Of a stretch of 64,000 nt of DNA, positions 53,669 through 64,000 are shown piece by piece (position 1 is the stretch's first letter; each line of letters begins with the position of its first letter). Below the pieces are notes generated by a model that saw only the letters and a program-made list of their open reading frames with translations, had not been told where the DNA came from and made no database searches. A program made the position numbers and the translations under genes. Source of the stretch: Cardiocondyla obscurior (lineage: Eukaryota; Arthropoda; Insecta; Hymenoptera; Formicidae); the NCBI RefSeq assembly GCF_019399895.1, contig NC_091884.1:1676501-1740500 (forward strand), in the 5' to 3' direction.

Positions 53669-56600
53669 GTTGCAAAAAGTTTCCTTGGTTGATCGAAAGC
53701 TGCATCCGCAGTTTGCGATCGAAGTCAATGGGAATATTCTCGCCGATATGCGCAACGGGTGCATTCGCGAGTACGCCGCGGCGGTGCACGCGCCCCGGAT
53801 ACACGAGCATTGCCATTTAATCAAAGCTTTTTGTGTGTACAAATGCGATTGAATACGCTCAATGAACCGCTCCCCGGGCGTCGCTTAAATTGTTAAACGA
53901 ATTTCGTTCGTGCATTATATCGCCGACCAACGCTAACCCGCGACTTATTATTTCGTTGACGCCGCAGTATACCGGCGGTGAGCTCCATTAACGTTCCCTT
54001 AAATACTTTATTGAAGTTAATGGAGGCTCGTGATTATCTCTTAACGAGTTTTATTTATATGAGGCGCCGGGCCGCAGTCGCGACGGGAGCAGCCCCGGCG
54101 CTTCTGCCGAAACGATTAATCCCTTCGCCTACGTATCGACGCCGGAATTGCCTTAACATCGTTAAACTTTTGATACACGCATTAATTACCGGCAGCGGGT
54201 GCGTCCGCGCGCGAAGTATGTGTGCCGAGCGCGAAGCAAATTGACGCGCGTAGAGCTGCAATTCGTAAATAATCGTGAACCGGCTAAGCGATTTATTGCG
54301 AGCCGTAGATTGAAAAATTTGCAGATCAATATTGACGAATATTTTTTTACTTTATTTGTGTACAGAAGTAAAATTACAGATCACTATTTATAAGCCTCTA
54401 TTTCCGGCGGGACGGGCCCGACCGCCGACGCAATCAATTCATACAAAAAGCAATATTAATTACAATTTTCATCAATCTATAGTTTACCCGGCTGAAATAA
54501 TTTCGTACAATGCAAACAAATAACTACGGTCGACTTTTCGATTTACTTATATTCCGATTTTTAACGCATAATTTATAAATATCGTCGATATTAATATCCA
54601 TAATTTTGCATTCCATAAAAATGGTGAAAAAGAAAAAATTTCGAAACTCGCGGAGTAATATCCTAAATATATCACGTATTCGAATTTGCAACAGCTGTTT
54701 GTTACATTTTAAAATATAATTTGTTCTAACAATATTCCCAGCTGTCGAGAAAAATATAAAGACACACCAATTTCGATTTATCGGTACCGATTTTATTTTG
54801 AGAAACTGCTTGATTTCGAATGCATCGGGTCAGTTCACGAAAAAAAAAAAAAAAATCGCCTCGGCCTATGTATATGTATATTGCGCACATAGCTGACATT
54901 ACGATGTCATTCTGCAGCCCGCTTCAACGAAATTTAATTTTCCTTTTCATGAATTGGACTGTGATTGGCTCCTCTTCCTCAATAGCCGCGCGCCGGGCAA
55001 GTTTCGTTCGCCATTTTACTCGCTTCCGGTCATAACCCGATTCGCGGCGCCCTATGCATCTATCGATACCCCCTATTGGACTTCCATGCTCTCGACTTTT
55101 GCAATTTAATTTTCGCAAGGACCACCGCGTTATCTATCTCTATAGAGCCGGCGTCTCGTTTTCAACGTTTCGATATAATTGACGGAACTCTCGTCGCAAA
55201 GTTTCGAGACTCCATTTCAACTTCAAAAACTATATTAAAATTATTTGCAAAAAAAAAAATAATTTAATGCGTTATATTTTTTTTAATGCGGTCATAATAA
55301 TTTACCGGCGTGCAATTAAGTGAGCGTGTGGATTACGTCAGATTATAGCGAAAGTGTTTCCATGGGAAACGAATACGTAACAATTGCTTTCGGAACTGTG
55401 GGTTCCGGCAAGGTCTGTCTATTTCAAGCGTATCGAACGAACTTTTGTTTGCTCGGCCTCGGTCAATGCCTCCTAATATCTCGCAACGCCTAAACGTCCA
55501 CGACCTCATGCAGGTTCGCGTTCCCCGTCACCTCCGGTGCCTAAATAAATCGATAAATAATTTCGTTGACCCGACGTCGTAACAAGTACATTATCTCAGC
55601 GAGAAGTTTCTTCTTATCAAGACAGGAATCGTTAAGCCCCCTTCCCCCCCGGAAATAGCGTACGGCGATATCTACAACGAGACGGCAGCCGTGACGAAAT
55701 TAAACTTCCGCGTCTACCGCGCGTTATCTCGCCGACGAGCCTCGGGACGAACTTGACCCGGTTACCCAGCTACAGAAATACTTAGCGTTATCTGCCGAGT
55801 GCAGGGTAATTTCGAACGTCATCCCGTAGGTGGACCACCGGCGAGGGGGGAGGTGGAAAGGAAAGAAGGTGAGACGACGACGAAGGTGCGCGTTACAGAT
55901 GCGAGTGCCATCGTATCGCGGGGCAAATAGTGGGTCAAGTTCAACGATACGTGGAGTAATAGCAAACTTACTCTCGCTTTCATATTCCCGCAACGTATAC
56001 CCGCGATCGCATATGCACCTGCACGAATGAACACTTGCGACGTGTGCACGCTCGACTCCCCCGCGGACACGGAGCACGTCTCTCGGCACGTGCCTTCCGT
56101 TCGGTTCACGCCAAGTTGGAAAAGCAATTTAGCCCGATCGCGCAGACGTAAGGACAGCGATAGCTACGTAGAACCAATTATCTCATTAATCTAACCTTCG
56201 TTATCGCGCCTCGTCGCGAAATATTTTAAAGTTTCTTACGGACCGCCACTTCGCGGAAAAATAACTGGAGATTAAACGGACTTTTATCCGCCGATGCACG
56301 ATATTGACTCTCCGGAATTGTACTTTTTTCGCGCTAAACGTCCGCGTTGTAAGATCCTCAAACTCGCGCGTTATCTCGAGGGCGGCGAAACCGAAATTGG
56401 AATTTTCTCCGGGATCCCATTGTAATTACGCTATTCCACCAAAACGTTGTCGCGTGACCCGTTACGAATCTCTCGCGAACGACAGTTACCGTTTCCTGAT
56501 TATCCTGCCCACCTGTCACAGCGATTACTCGTAGATACATAATCCGATTGCCGTTTGCCGATGACAGGCGACGTCGTACGGAACGTATGCACGTGCGAGC

Positions 56601-57116
56601 TATGATTACATACGATGACCGTGTTTATTCGGCGCACTAACCGGCGGCGGACCGTCCGAAGATCTGGAACCGCGATGTACGTGCAATTCACGTAATGGCA
56701 ATATATGTATACAAGTTCATGATTGCAATCACGATCTCTGGCGCTGCTGCACATTGCGATGCAGCGCGTATTTCACGTCCAAAAGCGCTACCCAGCGCAC
56801 CGTACAAAATTAATAAAAAGCGAAAAGCGTATGAACGGCTAACGCATTTCTTAAAAATAATTTTAAACGTGTCGTCTAAGAAGTTACTTTTTTTTATGAC
56901 CACGATCGAAAGTTATTAAGAAATATTTCTCGGAGATAATTTTTTAATTATTCTTAATTGTACGATAAATAAATTTTGAGTTTTCGTGTGAGTGGCACGC
57001 CAAGAGTGTTATCGAAATAAGATTTATAATATCCGGCGACTAAACTCAATATATATAATTTAAATAAAGGCTAAATTAATTTCACTTTTATCACACGTAG
57101 ACAATTAAATGCGCTA

Positions 57117-57122
57117 TCAGTC
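57117..57122 (+). promoter_or_regulatory. Candidate arthropod initiator upstream of the protease gene
   Basis: TCAGTC matches the arthropod initiator consensus TCAGT and lies about 400 bases before the protease ATG. There is no TATA box at the expected distance. An ACGTGA string about 27-32 bases downstream is only loosely like a DPE. The assignment rests on position and a short motif, so it is weak. Confidence 0.2.
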
Positions 57123-57247
57123 CCTCGGTCTTTGACCAGCCTTCACGTGAAAAGTTTTCGCCCGCGTTCACCTCGAACGTTACGCCAGGGTCGCGCCGGG
57201 AGCTTTATCAGTGAATTTCCGCCGCGGACGAGCACACGGGTAATACC

Positions 57248-57497
57248 ATGTGTATCGATGGCCGCGCGAGGAGTCGTCCGAAGTTCACGGCCTCGCGGCA
57301 CGCCACGCATCACGGAAAGCGACGGCAAGGGCGACGAGCGGCGACAGAGAAGGTACCCGAGACGAGAAAGACACGACGAGATAGATCGTGGCTGCACGAT
57401 GTATAAAGAAGCGCCGCCGACAACGAGAATGCGACACTTTTTGATCGCTCACCGACAAAGCCTCAACGAAGACCCGGCGCGAGATATCCGACTCTAA
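57248..57497 (+). other. Two overlapping upstream ORFs in the protease 5' leader
   Basis: If transcription starts near 57.12 kb, the leader contains an ATG at 57248 (52 codons, stop at 57404-57406, same frame as the main ORF) and an ATG at 57258 (79 codons, stop at 57495-57497, different frame). The second ends 17 bases before the protease ATG. Neither peptide has a recognisable domain; both are Arg-rich, as expected for CpG-rich DNA. They could dampen translation, or the true start site may lie downstream of them. Confidence 0.25.
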
Positions 57498-57514
57498 CGC
57501 ACCCGAAATACGAC

Positions 57515-57578
57515 ATGCTGGCGCTCGTTCTGCTCTTCGTGGTTTCGTTTGCGCGAGTTCAAGCCGAGTACACTAATT
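57515..57578 (+). CDS. Trypsin-like serine protease, exon 1 (signal peptide)
   Basis: ATG starts a 21-codon peptide, MLALVLLFVVSFARVQAEYT followed by N, and the exon ends with one base of a split codon at the donor AATT|GTAAGT. Residues 2-13 form a hydrophobic core, and Ala-17 of VQA is a likely signal-peptidase site. The phase (one base left over) matches the protease exon near 63.0 kb, which is the reason for linking them across a 5.4 kb intron. The ATG has G at -3. The link is inferred from phase, strand, order and the biological fit of a secreted zymogen. An unrecognised exon in between cannot be excluded. Confidence 0.65.
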
Positions 57579-60500
57579 GTAAGTAGATATTTGTCGTATC
57601 AGCAGATAAAGTTATAATTATCTCGTCAAATAGATCTATTTTATAAAGGTGGAATAAGGAATATTAAAAAAAAAAAAAAAACAAAAGTCTATCTATGAAA
57701 AATTAACGTACGTGAAAATGAGAAAATGTATTCTAATATTTATTTAGCAAAATTGTTTGGGACAATCTTTAACGTTTAATGTTACCAAGAGCACTTCTAG
57801 CGCGATGGGGAAGTACTTTTATTTAATATTAAATTACATTTTGTACTCCCCGGGTTATATATTACATTTCTCATTCTCTAATTACGCAAATATTATTTCA
57901 CGCTGCAGCGTGCAACGCGAAATATGATGCGGTGCCCGTCTTATTACGCGTCGTAATAGTAATAACGAAATGTTCATAAAGCATATGTACTATCACGCGC
58001 AGGAGGCGCTTCCGCGTACTTATTTTCGTAGCTATCCGTGAAGTGGAACCTAAAGCCTCTTCTGTGGTTCTCAAAGTTTAGGAGGCAAACTTACTTTATC
58101 AAACTACACAACATCTATGGCAAACTCTGTATTAGTCAGTTCACTCGAAAACTCGGGGAAGCTCGCCAACTATTCCCGTTGCAATTAATTTTTCGAAAAC
58201 TTATTTACTGCGTGACGTATTATGCGGCATACCTTACTTGATTATTATTCCGAGAAGTTTGAATAATTGTGTTATTTTAACTTCGAACAGACCGCGTTCA
58301 ACTTCTTTATCCGTCATAAAGACGTTAGTAAAAATTCTCGAGACAAACCTTTATCGCATTAATTTTAGATTATAATTTAAGAGAGTTTTTCTTTGCAAGA
58401 AAGAATTTGTTTTTTTTTCGTATACTTATATATTTTTCTTTCTAATTTTAACCATTTAAGTAGCGCCGCATTGTGCTGTTTGATTGAATACATTTCGTAC
58501 GCGAATGATAATTTGGTTATCAAAAATAATACTACACTAATAGATAATGTAGTTCTCGAGTTAATGATATGATAATGGGAGAACGCGTAAAGGAAGCTCG
58601 TTGCAAAAATTGGCAAAGGAAGCATCGGAAATGTATTTTCCAATCGTCGGAATACCGCGTTGCATATTATTAAAGGCATTTTATTAAATGCATTTTGCTA
58701 CGGTTCGTTACCCTATCTGACGACGAGAGATCGGTCCGCTCTCGAGCTTTTCTGCGGGTTAGCGTCCATTTAGTCAGAGTGGAGGCATTAGACGGCGAAA
58801 CGGAAGTCAATGGAGAATTCGGAATAGAAGCTTGCGGATTACGCTGGAACACCGGAAGTTAATAAACCGAATTTAGTGTTCGCCATTAGCGTAGCGAATA
58901 TTCGCTTCCCGCTGCCAGCCAATACTCGAGAATAACTTAACGTGAGACAGTAGCGAAAGAGAAATGAGATAGAAAAAAAAAGAACACCCCTTAAAAAGAT
59001 TTTAATTCTTTTTTTTTTTTTTTTAACCGAAGCGTATATTTTTTAGCCGATTTCAGCGCAGTTTATAATGGCCTTTTAATATCAATACCGTTTTTCTTCA
59101 AACACGTAGATACAGGGATGGGTAAATATTTCATTCCGCGTGTCAAATTTCGACGACCAACCGACTGGACGATCGAGATAAAATGCATGCGCATGAAAAA
59201 AAATGATGGAATTAACGCTCCGCAAAAAATTGTCTCCCGTGTTGATTTACGTCCGAAAAAGCTCCCGTGCCAGAGACAGCGGCGTTGATAGATTATTTGA
59301 ACAACACATCCCGGTGCATAATGCAGGGTTGTATAGTGTCATTATCTCGTTTACAATTCACTCTTTGGCGCGTAACATCAGATAGAGCTCTGCGCGCACG
59401 GGTAAATTTAATAAAGGTAATTATTTGTTTCGCCGGCAATAAAACGGTCGTTTCTATCAAATATTTAGATTCAATATTATATCGGAGTAAAGCAAAGTGG
59501 TTTATTCATTAGATCGATAACTACCGCTCGTTCGTAGAGCAATTGTACTGATTATTATTAAACGGCTAATTTTTATCGTAATAGAATAACGTAATCGTGA
59601 GCTTAAATAAAATATATAATTTTAATAAGAATCCCTCTTTTATCTACATCGTTGCCGAGACTAAAGTTTTAATAATTATCACCATCCGACGGATCGTAAT
59701 CAGAATCCGGTATTCGTTGACCAAACTATACTGTTTGCAGTTTACGTCGAAAATTTGCGGTATGTGAAAAATTTTGTTTGAGCATTACAACTTAAAATTA
59801 TTAACACATTTTTTTTTTTTTCCCTAAATTCGGTTGACTCGTTTTAAATCCACCGATTTGTGAATAAAAGGTAATCGGTATTTCATGGAAAAATATTCCT
59901 CGCATGAAATATTCGGCTGGGATACTACCGTTATTTCGGTCGATAAACAAATTACGTTTGCGCGCAAATTACGTTGCTGTTACATTGCAGTTTACGATGG
60001 CTCGAATATATAGTCGCGTCAAAAATCGAAAAAAATGTGGTTTACCACTAACAGAAAAAGTAATGACATATTTTATGAAAGTGCTCAAAATTGAGAAAAT
60101 AAACTTGCTCGAGCGGGGAACGCCATAATTTCACGCCGTTTGAAGAGAGGGAGGAAAAAAAAAAAAAGAATCCTATTGCATTTGCGACGAGCAATCTTTT
60201 TTGCCGTTAAAAAGTGGAATACGTGTGCGAACCAGAAGAATTAGCGGATAGGCCTTATCGAAGGCCGGGAATTCACGACCTCGATGTAGCTGAGTAACTT
60301 TAGATTTTGTCAACGACCATTCAATGTCAAAATCATGACGGACGGTATCAGGAAGGTTCTTAACCCATTCGAGGCCGCAAGAAGTCTCTATAAACTTCTA
60401 ATGCCGGCAAACTGACTCGGCTTATTGAGGAAGATACAGGAAAAAGACAACACGAAACCCCCATTACTCATGCGATTGATTAAAATATAAATTACAGCCA

Positions 60501-62994
60501 TATTTCTATTCTATTAAAAAAAAAAAAAATATTTTCTAACGCATTTAATAAAAAAAATAAATAAAAATAGAGTGCCGGATTTTCTTTTTTTTTTTTTATA
60601 TATTGTACGCGTTTAGCGGAGAGTAATTTGTATCCTTGTTCGTCGGGGGAGTGTACTTGTGAAATTTATTAACTGGGAAACGAATTATCGGAGGGATATA
60701 AGTACGTTACTCTTAATACGTATTGATAAAATTGAAGCGCCTCCCTTTAAAACGCCGTCGCGTTAAATGCATTTACGGTACAGATTTTGGATTTGTAACG
60801 TTTTAAATTGGCCGAGAGAGAACACTTAATATAATTACTCGGTGAGTAATCTGCAAAGCACTTTTTATCTCGTTGGTTTTTGCAGGTGAGATATTGAGCC
60901 CGAAATTGTCCCGACAGATGTCCATGGTTACCTCGAGATTTATCTTATCGCTGGCAAAGAATCAATATTGAACGAAACTTAATCTCCCGTACGTTTAACG
61001 TATTACGTTGTGTGTACACACGAACTGTATCGCGGAGGTGATTTTACGGTAATCGCGTCCCACAATTTGAATTTTATTACGGGCTCGTTCGGTTAAAGTA
61101 GCGCAATAAACACACGCGTACTTGTCACTCGGCGACATGACAGCATTGTTTCCTCGCGGCTTTACGTTCCCTTCCTCCCCCGTGGATTACGATCTACTTC
61201 GCCGCCGGCACAATGAACGCGCCGTCGTCACGATACCGATCGATTTATGGCAACGGCTGGACTTTTCCAAAAATACGCGACGGGGAGGGAGCTTTTTTTT
61301 CGACACTCCCCGAGCCACAATTGATCCCGGAAGGATAAACGGGACGCTTCCACGCTAAACCTGGTCACTAAAGGCATCGGCCGTATTATCATGATCGTAT
61401 CCCCGGGCTGCTTTTGACATATCTATTACGCGTTTCGGAATAGAGGCGACTTCGAATTCTATGCTACCGCCCCTCCCTCTCTTCCCTCCCCCCCCCGCGT
61501 CGGCTTCGACGTGCTTTCCTCGGCCGCGGAAGAGCGACGGGGATGGGTGAAAATGTGGTGGTGTAGGCGCAGAGGTCCAATTAATCAGTCGGGGCGTGAA
61601 ACGAGAGAGGGATCCGACTTGCGGGTGGTACGAAGGGGGACAGCGAGAGGTACAGGGAGGAGGGTTACCAGGGGTTTGCGCGCGGGGCAAGGACGACGAA
61701 GGGATTGTAGTGACAGATCCCGCCGTATCTGTCCCTATCTGCTCGGGGCATTAAATCCGTGCGCCGAGCGTTGTGCTCTCGCCGCGAGGAGGGGTTTCGC
61801 ACGAATCGGTTAACATTTCGGTGAAGCGGCGATTTCAGGTTTCAATTAAATGCTACGCAAACAAACGCGCCGCGCCGATCACGCCGGGACAGATTTTAAG
61901 AACACGCGGAAAGGTCCGATTTTCCCCCGCGCTCTTCATACGCTTTGATGAAAATTTATAACGCAAGTGACGAAAAAATATATAATTATTGCGTGACTTC
62001 GACCGATGTGCAAAATGAATTTAAATAGAGGAAGTACATTTTTCTTTTTGTATTAAAAAAATTAATTTAAAAAATACCTTTCTCTCTTTTTTTTTCTTTC
62101 CACGATATTTAAAAAAATCACAAGTATTAGTTTATAATTTTATAATGTAAAATTCCCACGAATATTCCATTATCGAATTAGATTGTAGAATTTTCGATCA
62201 ATTTTATGATTCGAATCTGTTACGTCTACCTATAAAATTGATCGTATTGTCACTCATCGGTCTTCCGACATTACTATTATACATGGAAGTCGCTCTACTC
62301 ATTTACGCCACGTCACGAACATTAATCATCAAATACTAAGGACGATCGATAACCTGTCAATATGCTCTCGTCAACAAGAGTGCAGATGGTAATTCCCTAC
62401 GGGCTGGAATAATCGAAACATGGACCGATGGCCGATACTAACAGCATTTGATAATAATTGTGATATTTCAGGTGAACCTCGGCTCTCTTAAAATTCCAAA
62501 CGAGCCCGCGAACAGTTTATTCCGATGGATAAAGCGTACAGCAAACGCAATACATTCATAATATCAGTAAGAAGATAAAAAAAAAAAGAAGTTGTAAATT
62601 AAAATCTTCTATTCGTTATACAGCGCATCATTCTCTTAATACCGATTTAAAACGACGCGTTAATTAAACGTTTAATTAAAGTAAAAGCAAATCCTATGAG
62701 TTTATTTTTATTTCTTTTTTCACTTATTAAAATAGACAGAAAACGCCTAGATGACGGGAAATTTGCTAAGAGTATCGTTGAACGGATTAGACAGCGCGTT
62801 ATCTTATTTTACGACCCTTTAAACATCTTCGTTTCGTTCGCGCGATAAATCAAAATCGGTGTCGGTATTAATCGATATCGATGACTGAGAGTACTCGGAT
62901 AAATCGGGTATTTACACCAGGCCTCCGAGCGCTTGGGTTCGCAAAGGCAATTAATCGTTATCGAGCATTAATTGAGGAAATTCGTATTTAATAG
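57579..62994 (+). other. Intron of the serine protease gene
   Basis: A phase 1 intron of about 5.4 kb between the signal-peptide exon and the catalytic-His exon, from GTAAGT to a weak acceptor (TTTAATAG or GTGGCAG). It contains A/T homopolymers, a CpG-rich patch at 61.1-61.9 kb, and a juxtaposed acceptor-donor, TTTTTGCAG|GTGAGA, at 60885/60886. The open frames inside show no domain. A patch rich in C on the + strand at 61.47-61.50 kb is low complexity. Confidence 0.6.
60877..60892 (+). promoter_or_regulatory. Candidate recursive splice (ratchet) site
   Basis: A pyrimidine-rich stretch ends in TTTTTGCAG directly followed by GTGAGA, so a 3' splice site abuts a 5' splice site with no exon between. 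This matches the form of insect ratchet points. It lies inside the protease intron on the sense strand. The intron is short for this mechanism, and a chance match is possible. Confidence 0.2.
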
Positions 62995-63000
62995 TGGCAG

Positions 63001-63175
63001 ATGTTCCATGCGGTACGAGCGAGAGGATAAGAGAAGCGAGGATTGTCGGAGGTCAGAACGCGGCGCCACGTGAATTTCCATGGCTCGTCAGTATAACAAG
63101 AAAGGGCGGACATTTTTGCGGAGGCTCCATTTTAAACGACAAATTCGTATTAACAGCCGGCCACTGTTTATGCGC
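63001..63175 (+). CDS. Trypsin-like (S1A) serine protease, exon with activation site and catalytic His
   Basis: The exon encodes the end of the propeptide and the first third of the catalytic domain. VPCGTSERI carries the propeptide Cys that usually tethers the light chain. EARIVGG is the Arg|Ile trypsin-type activation site, followed by NAAPREFPWLVSI, the conserved HFCGGSIL, and VLTAGHC with the catalytic His. The donor is TGCGC|GTGAGT, so codon phase 2 continues out of the window; the Asp and Ser of the triad and the S1 pocket are not seen. The start is ambiguous: acceptors at TTTAATAG (exon from 62995) and GTGGCAG (exon from 63001) are both in frame with exon 1, adding LAD or only Y before VPCG. 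The protein is probably a secreted zymogen. Digestive, immune or venom roles cannot be separated here. Confidence 0.88.
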
Positions 63176-63233
63176 GTGAGTAATTTATATTTTAATAATT
63201 TACGTATAAAGAAAAAGGAAGTACTTGACTCAC

Positions 63234-63269
63234 CGATTCGATGCGCAGCAGCGGAGTTTTCCAGCCGAT
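63234..63269 (-). ncRNA. Short exon-like module D of a putative spliced RNA
   Basis: On the - strand this 36 nt segment follows the acceptor TTATGTTACAG and ends at ATCG|GTGAGT. It resembles module E (35691-35734) and shares AACTCCGCTG and CGCATCG with the start of module B. It lies 202 nt downstream of module C in the - direction. Its donor is only about 55 bases from the protease exon's own donor on the opposite strand, so a transcript spliced here and extending further would run antisense to the protease exon. Confidence 0.4.
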
Positions 63270-63471
63270 CTGTAACATAAAAATAAAATTCAAATTATAG
63301 AAGCGTTCGAAATTAATATTTATTGTTGAAAAAAAAGTTAAATAATTTTCTTGTGACTTTAATTAATTTATTTTATTTTTTGATATATTAAATTACTATC
63401 GAAATGAGATAACAATCGCAATAAAAGGGATAAAGGCAGTCAGCTTTATGGAAATAAAAAGCAATGCTTAC

Positions 63472-63702
63472 CCCGAGGTTGCTCCGCTGAAGCAGGATGC
63501 CTCCAAGGCCTCCTCCTCCTCTCAGACATCGGGGGCCAGTCCCTCGTTCCACACACACACATACAATACTCGCGAAAAACCCGAATATTAAATTAATATC
63601 GCGCGAAACTATTGTGGCACTTGCGGAATAAGACCGACGAACCGGCTACGGTTCGTTCATTACGAAACGAGAACACGTACGACTTCTTCGCTGGCTCGTT
63701 AT
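63472..63702 (-). ncRNA. Exon-like module C of a putative spliced RNA
   Basis: On the - strand this 231 nt segment follows the acceptor TTGTTCTGTTTCAG and ends at CTCGGG|GTAAGC. It carries the family core before the donor (CTGAGAGGAGGAGGAGGC, GGCATCCTGC, then CAGCGGAGCAACC) and the GTAGCCGGTTCGTCGGTC string shared with module B. Relative to A it has a net two-base deletion in the core, which would shift any common reading frame. Stops also occur in its middle, near the TTAATTTAATATT stretch. It therefore looks noncoding or decayed, although its splice signals are intact. Confidence 0.45.
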
Positions 63703-64000
63703 CTGAAACAGAACAAAATTCAGCTTGGTTAACATATCCATATATTATGCGAGAAACATCTATTCACCTAATACGTACTATCCGCGAGAAGAATATTCGG
63801 CACGTGTTAGAATCTATTACCTACAAGGACGGTCGCAATGCTCCGAGCGACGATAGTAAACACCGCGCGAGTGAGTCACCTACACCCGCAACGTAGTCGT
63901 AGGTCGCACGTGCCGCCCGGTGCGTAGCCAGCGAACGTGCGCCGTCGTTCACGTGAACACCACGCACGCGCTCGCGATCACACCACTACACTCACCCCCG
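63703..64000. other. Window end, no supported exon
   Basis: No exon is supported. On the - strand a possible further donor, CTTGTAG|GTAATA, lies with its GT at 63819-63820, and the sequence before it includes CGGAGCA, faintly like the module core. It could be an exon upstream of module C but the evidence is thin. The last bases are CpG- and CA-rich. Confidence 0.3.

Larger units (their letters stand above)
44731..57110. other. Intergenic stretch, no supported gene
   Basis: The Ig gene's 3' end and the protease promoter region are separated by about 12.4 kb with no recognised exon on either strand. CpG-rich patches (45.5-46.2, 49.0-51.1 and 51.4-52.1 kb) generate many overlapping open frames without domain content. 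Also present are a GA microsatellite at 50210-50242, a TA repeat near 48927-48953, a TAA repeat near 52327-52345, a 28-base imperfect direct duplication at 53614-53668, and many A/T homopolymers. Confidence 0.55.

Noticed and set aside
57132..57497. 121-codon frame before the protease
   Set aside because: It lacks an ATG at its start. The first in-frame ATG is at 57258, so only a 79-codon uORF is possible. It has no domain.
61470..61500. C-rich run as a possible structural element
   Set aside because: It is simple sequence of the same kind as other C- or G-runs in the window, with no paired partner.
63612..63896. 94-codon + strand frame overlapping module C
   Set aside because: It runs over the - strand module and its splice sites and shows no protease or other motif. 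It is a shadow frame.
1..64000. Transposons, viral integrations, CRISPR, rRNA
   Set aside because: No transposase, integrase, reverse transcriptase, capsid or polymerase motifs, no regularly spaced repeats and no rRNA-like conserved stretches were seen. Degenerate elements could be missed without database searches.

Overview
The window looks like nuclear DNA from an insect, most likely a hymenopteran such as an ant (inference). It is AT-rich noncoding DNA with visibly abundant CpG, dozens of A/T homopolymer tracts (often T-runs broken by single C, or A-runs broken by G), short microsatellites, insect-style small exons with GT-AG introns, and no bacterial gene organisation. Nearly all long open frames are chance ORFs in CpG-rich DNA. 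I found no rRNA, no convincing tRNA, no CRISPR array and no transposase or reverse transcriptase.

Two protein-coding genes can be supported, both on the + strand and both partial. (1) The 3' end of an immunoglobulin-superfamily gene: an Ig half-domain exon at 37836-38014 is joined in phase, across a 4.4 kb intron, to the terminal exon at 42458-42694. A probable long 3' UTR follows, reaching about 44.73 kb with several AATAAA signals. Its 5' exons are not visible, so the first 37.8 kb may be its introns, its flank, or both. (2) The 5' end of a secreted trypsin-like (S1) serine protease: a signal-peptide exon at 57515-57578 is joined in phase, across a 5.4 kb intron, to an exon at about 63001-63175 carrying the propeptide Cys, the IVGG activation site and the catalytic His (TAGHC). 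The Asp and Ser exons lie beyond the window.

The most unusual feature is a duplicated set of exon-like modules on the - strand, at 35.69-36.35 kb (three modules) and 63.23-63.70 kb (two modules). The long modules share a core of about 50 nt just before an aligned GT donor, and they begin after near-identical TTTCTGTTTCAG / TTCTGTTTCAG acceptors. Two short modules (44 and 36 nt) begin after GTTACAG acceptors and end in GTAAGT / GTGAGT donors. The exon bodies resemble one another while the short introns between them do not. Reading frames are interrupted in the longer modules, so a spliced noncoding RNA family (or a decayed gene family) antisense to the protease locus is the best reading. This is the main candidate for something undescribed.

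The rest is gene-poor: 1-10.6 kb, 11.5-35.7 kb and 44.7-57.1 kb contain microsatellites, homopolymers and a few small structural oddities. A GC-rich block at 10.6-11.47 kb ends in a strong splice donor and may be a 5' exon.
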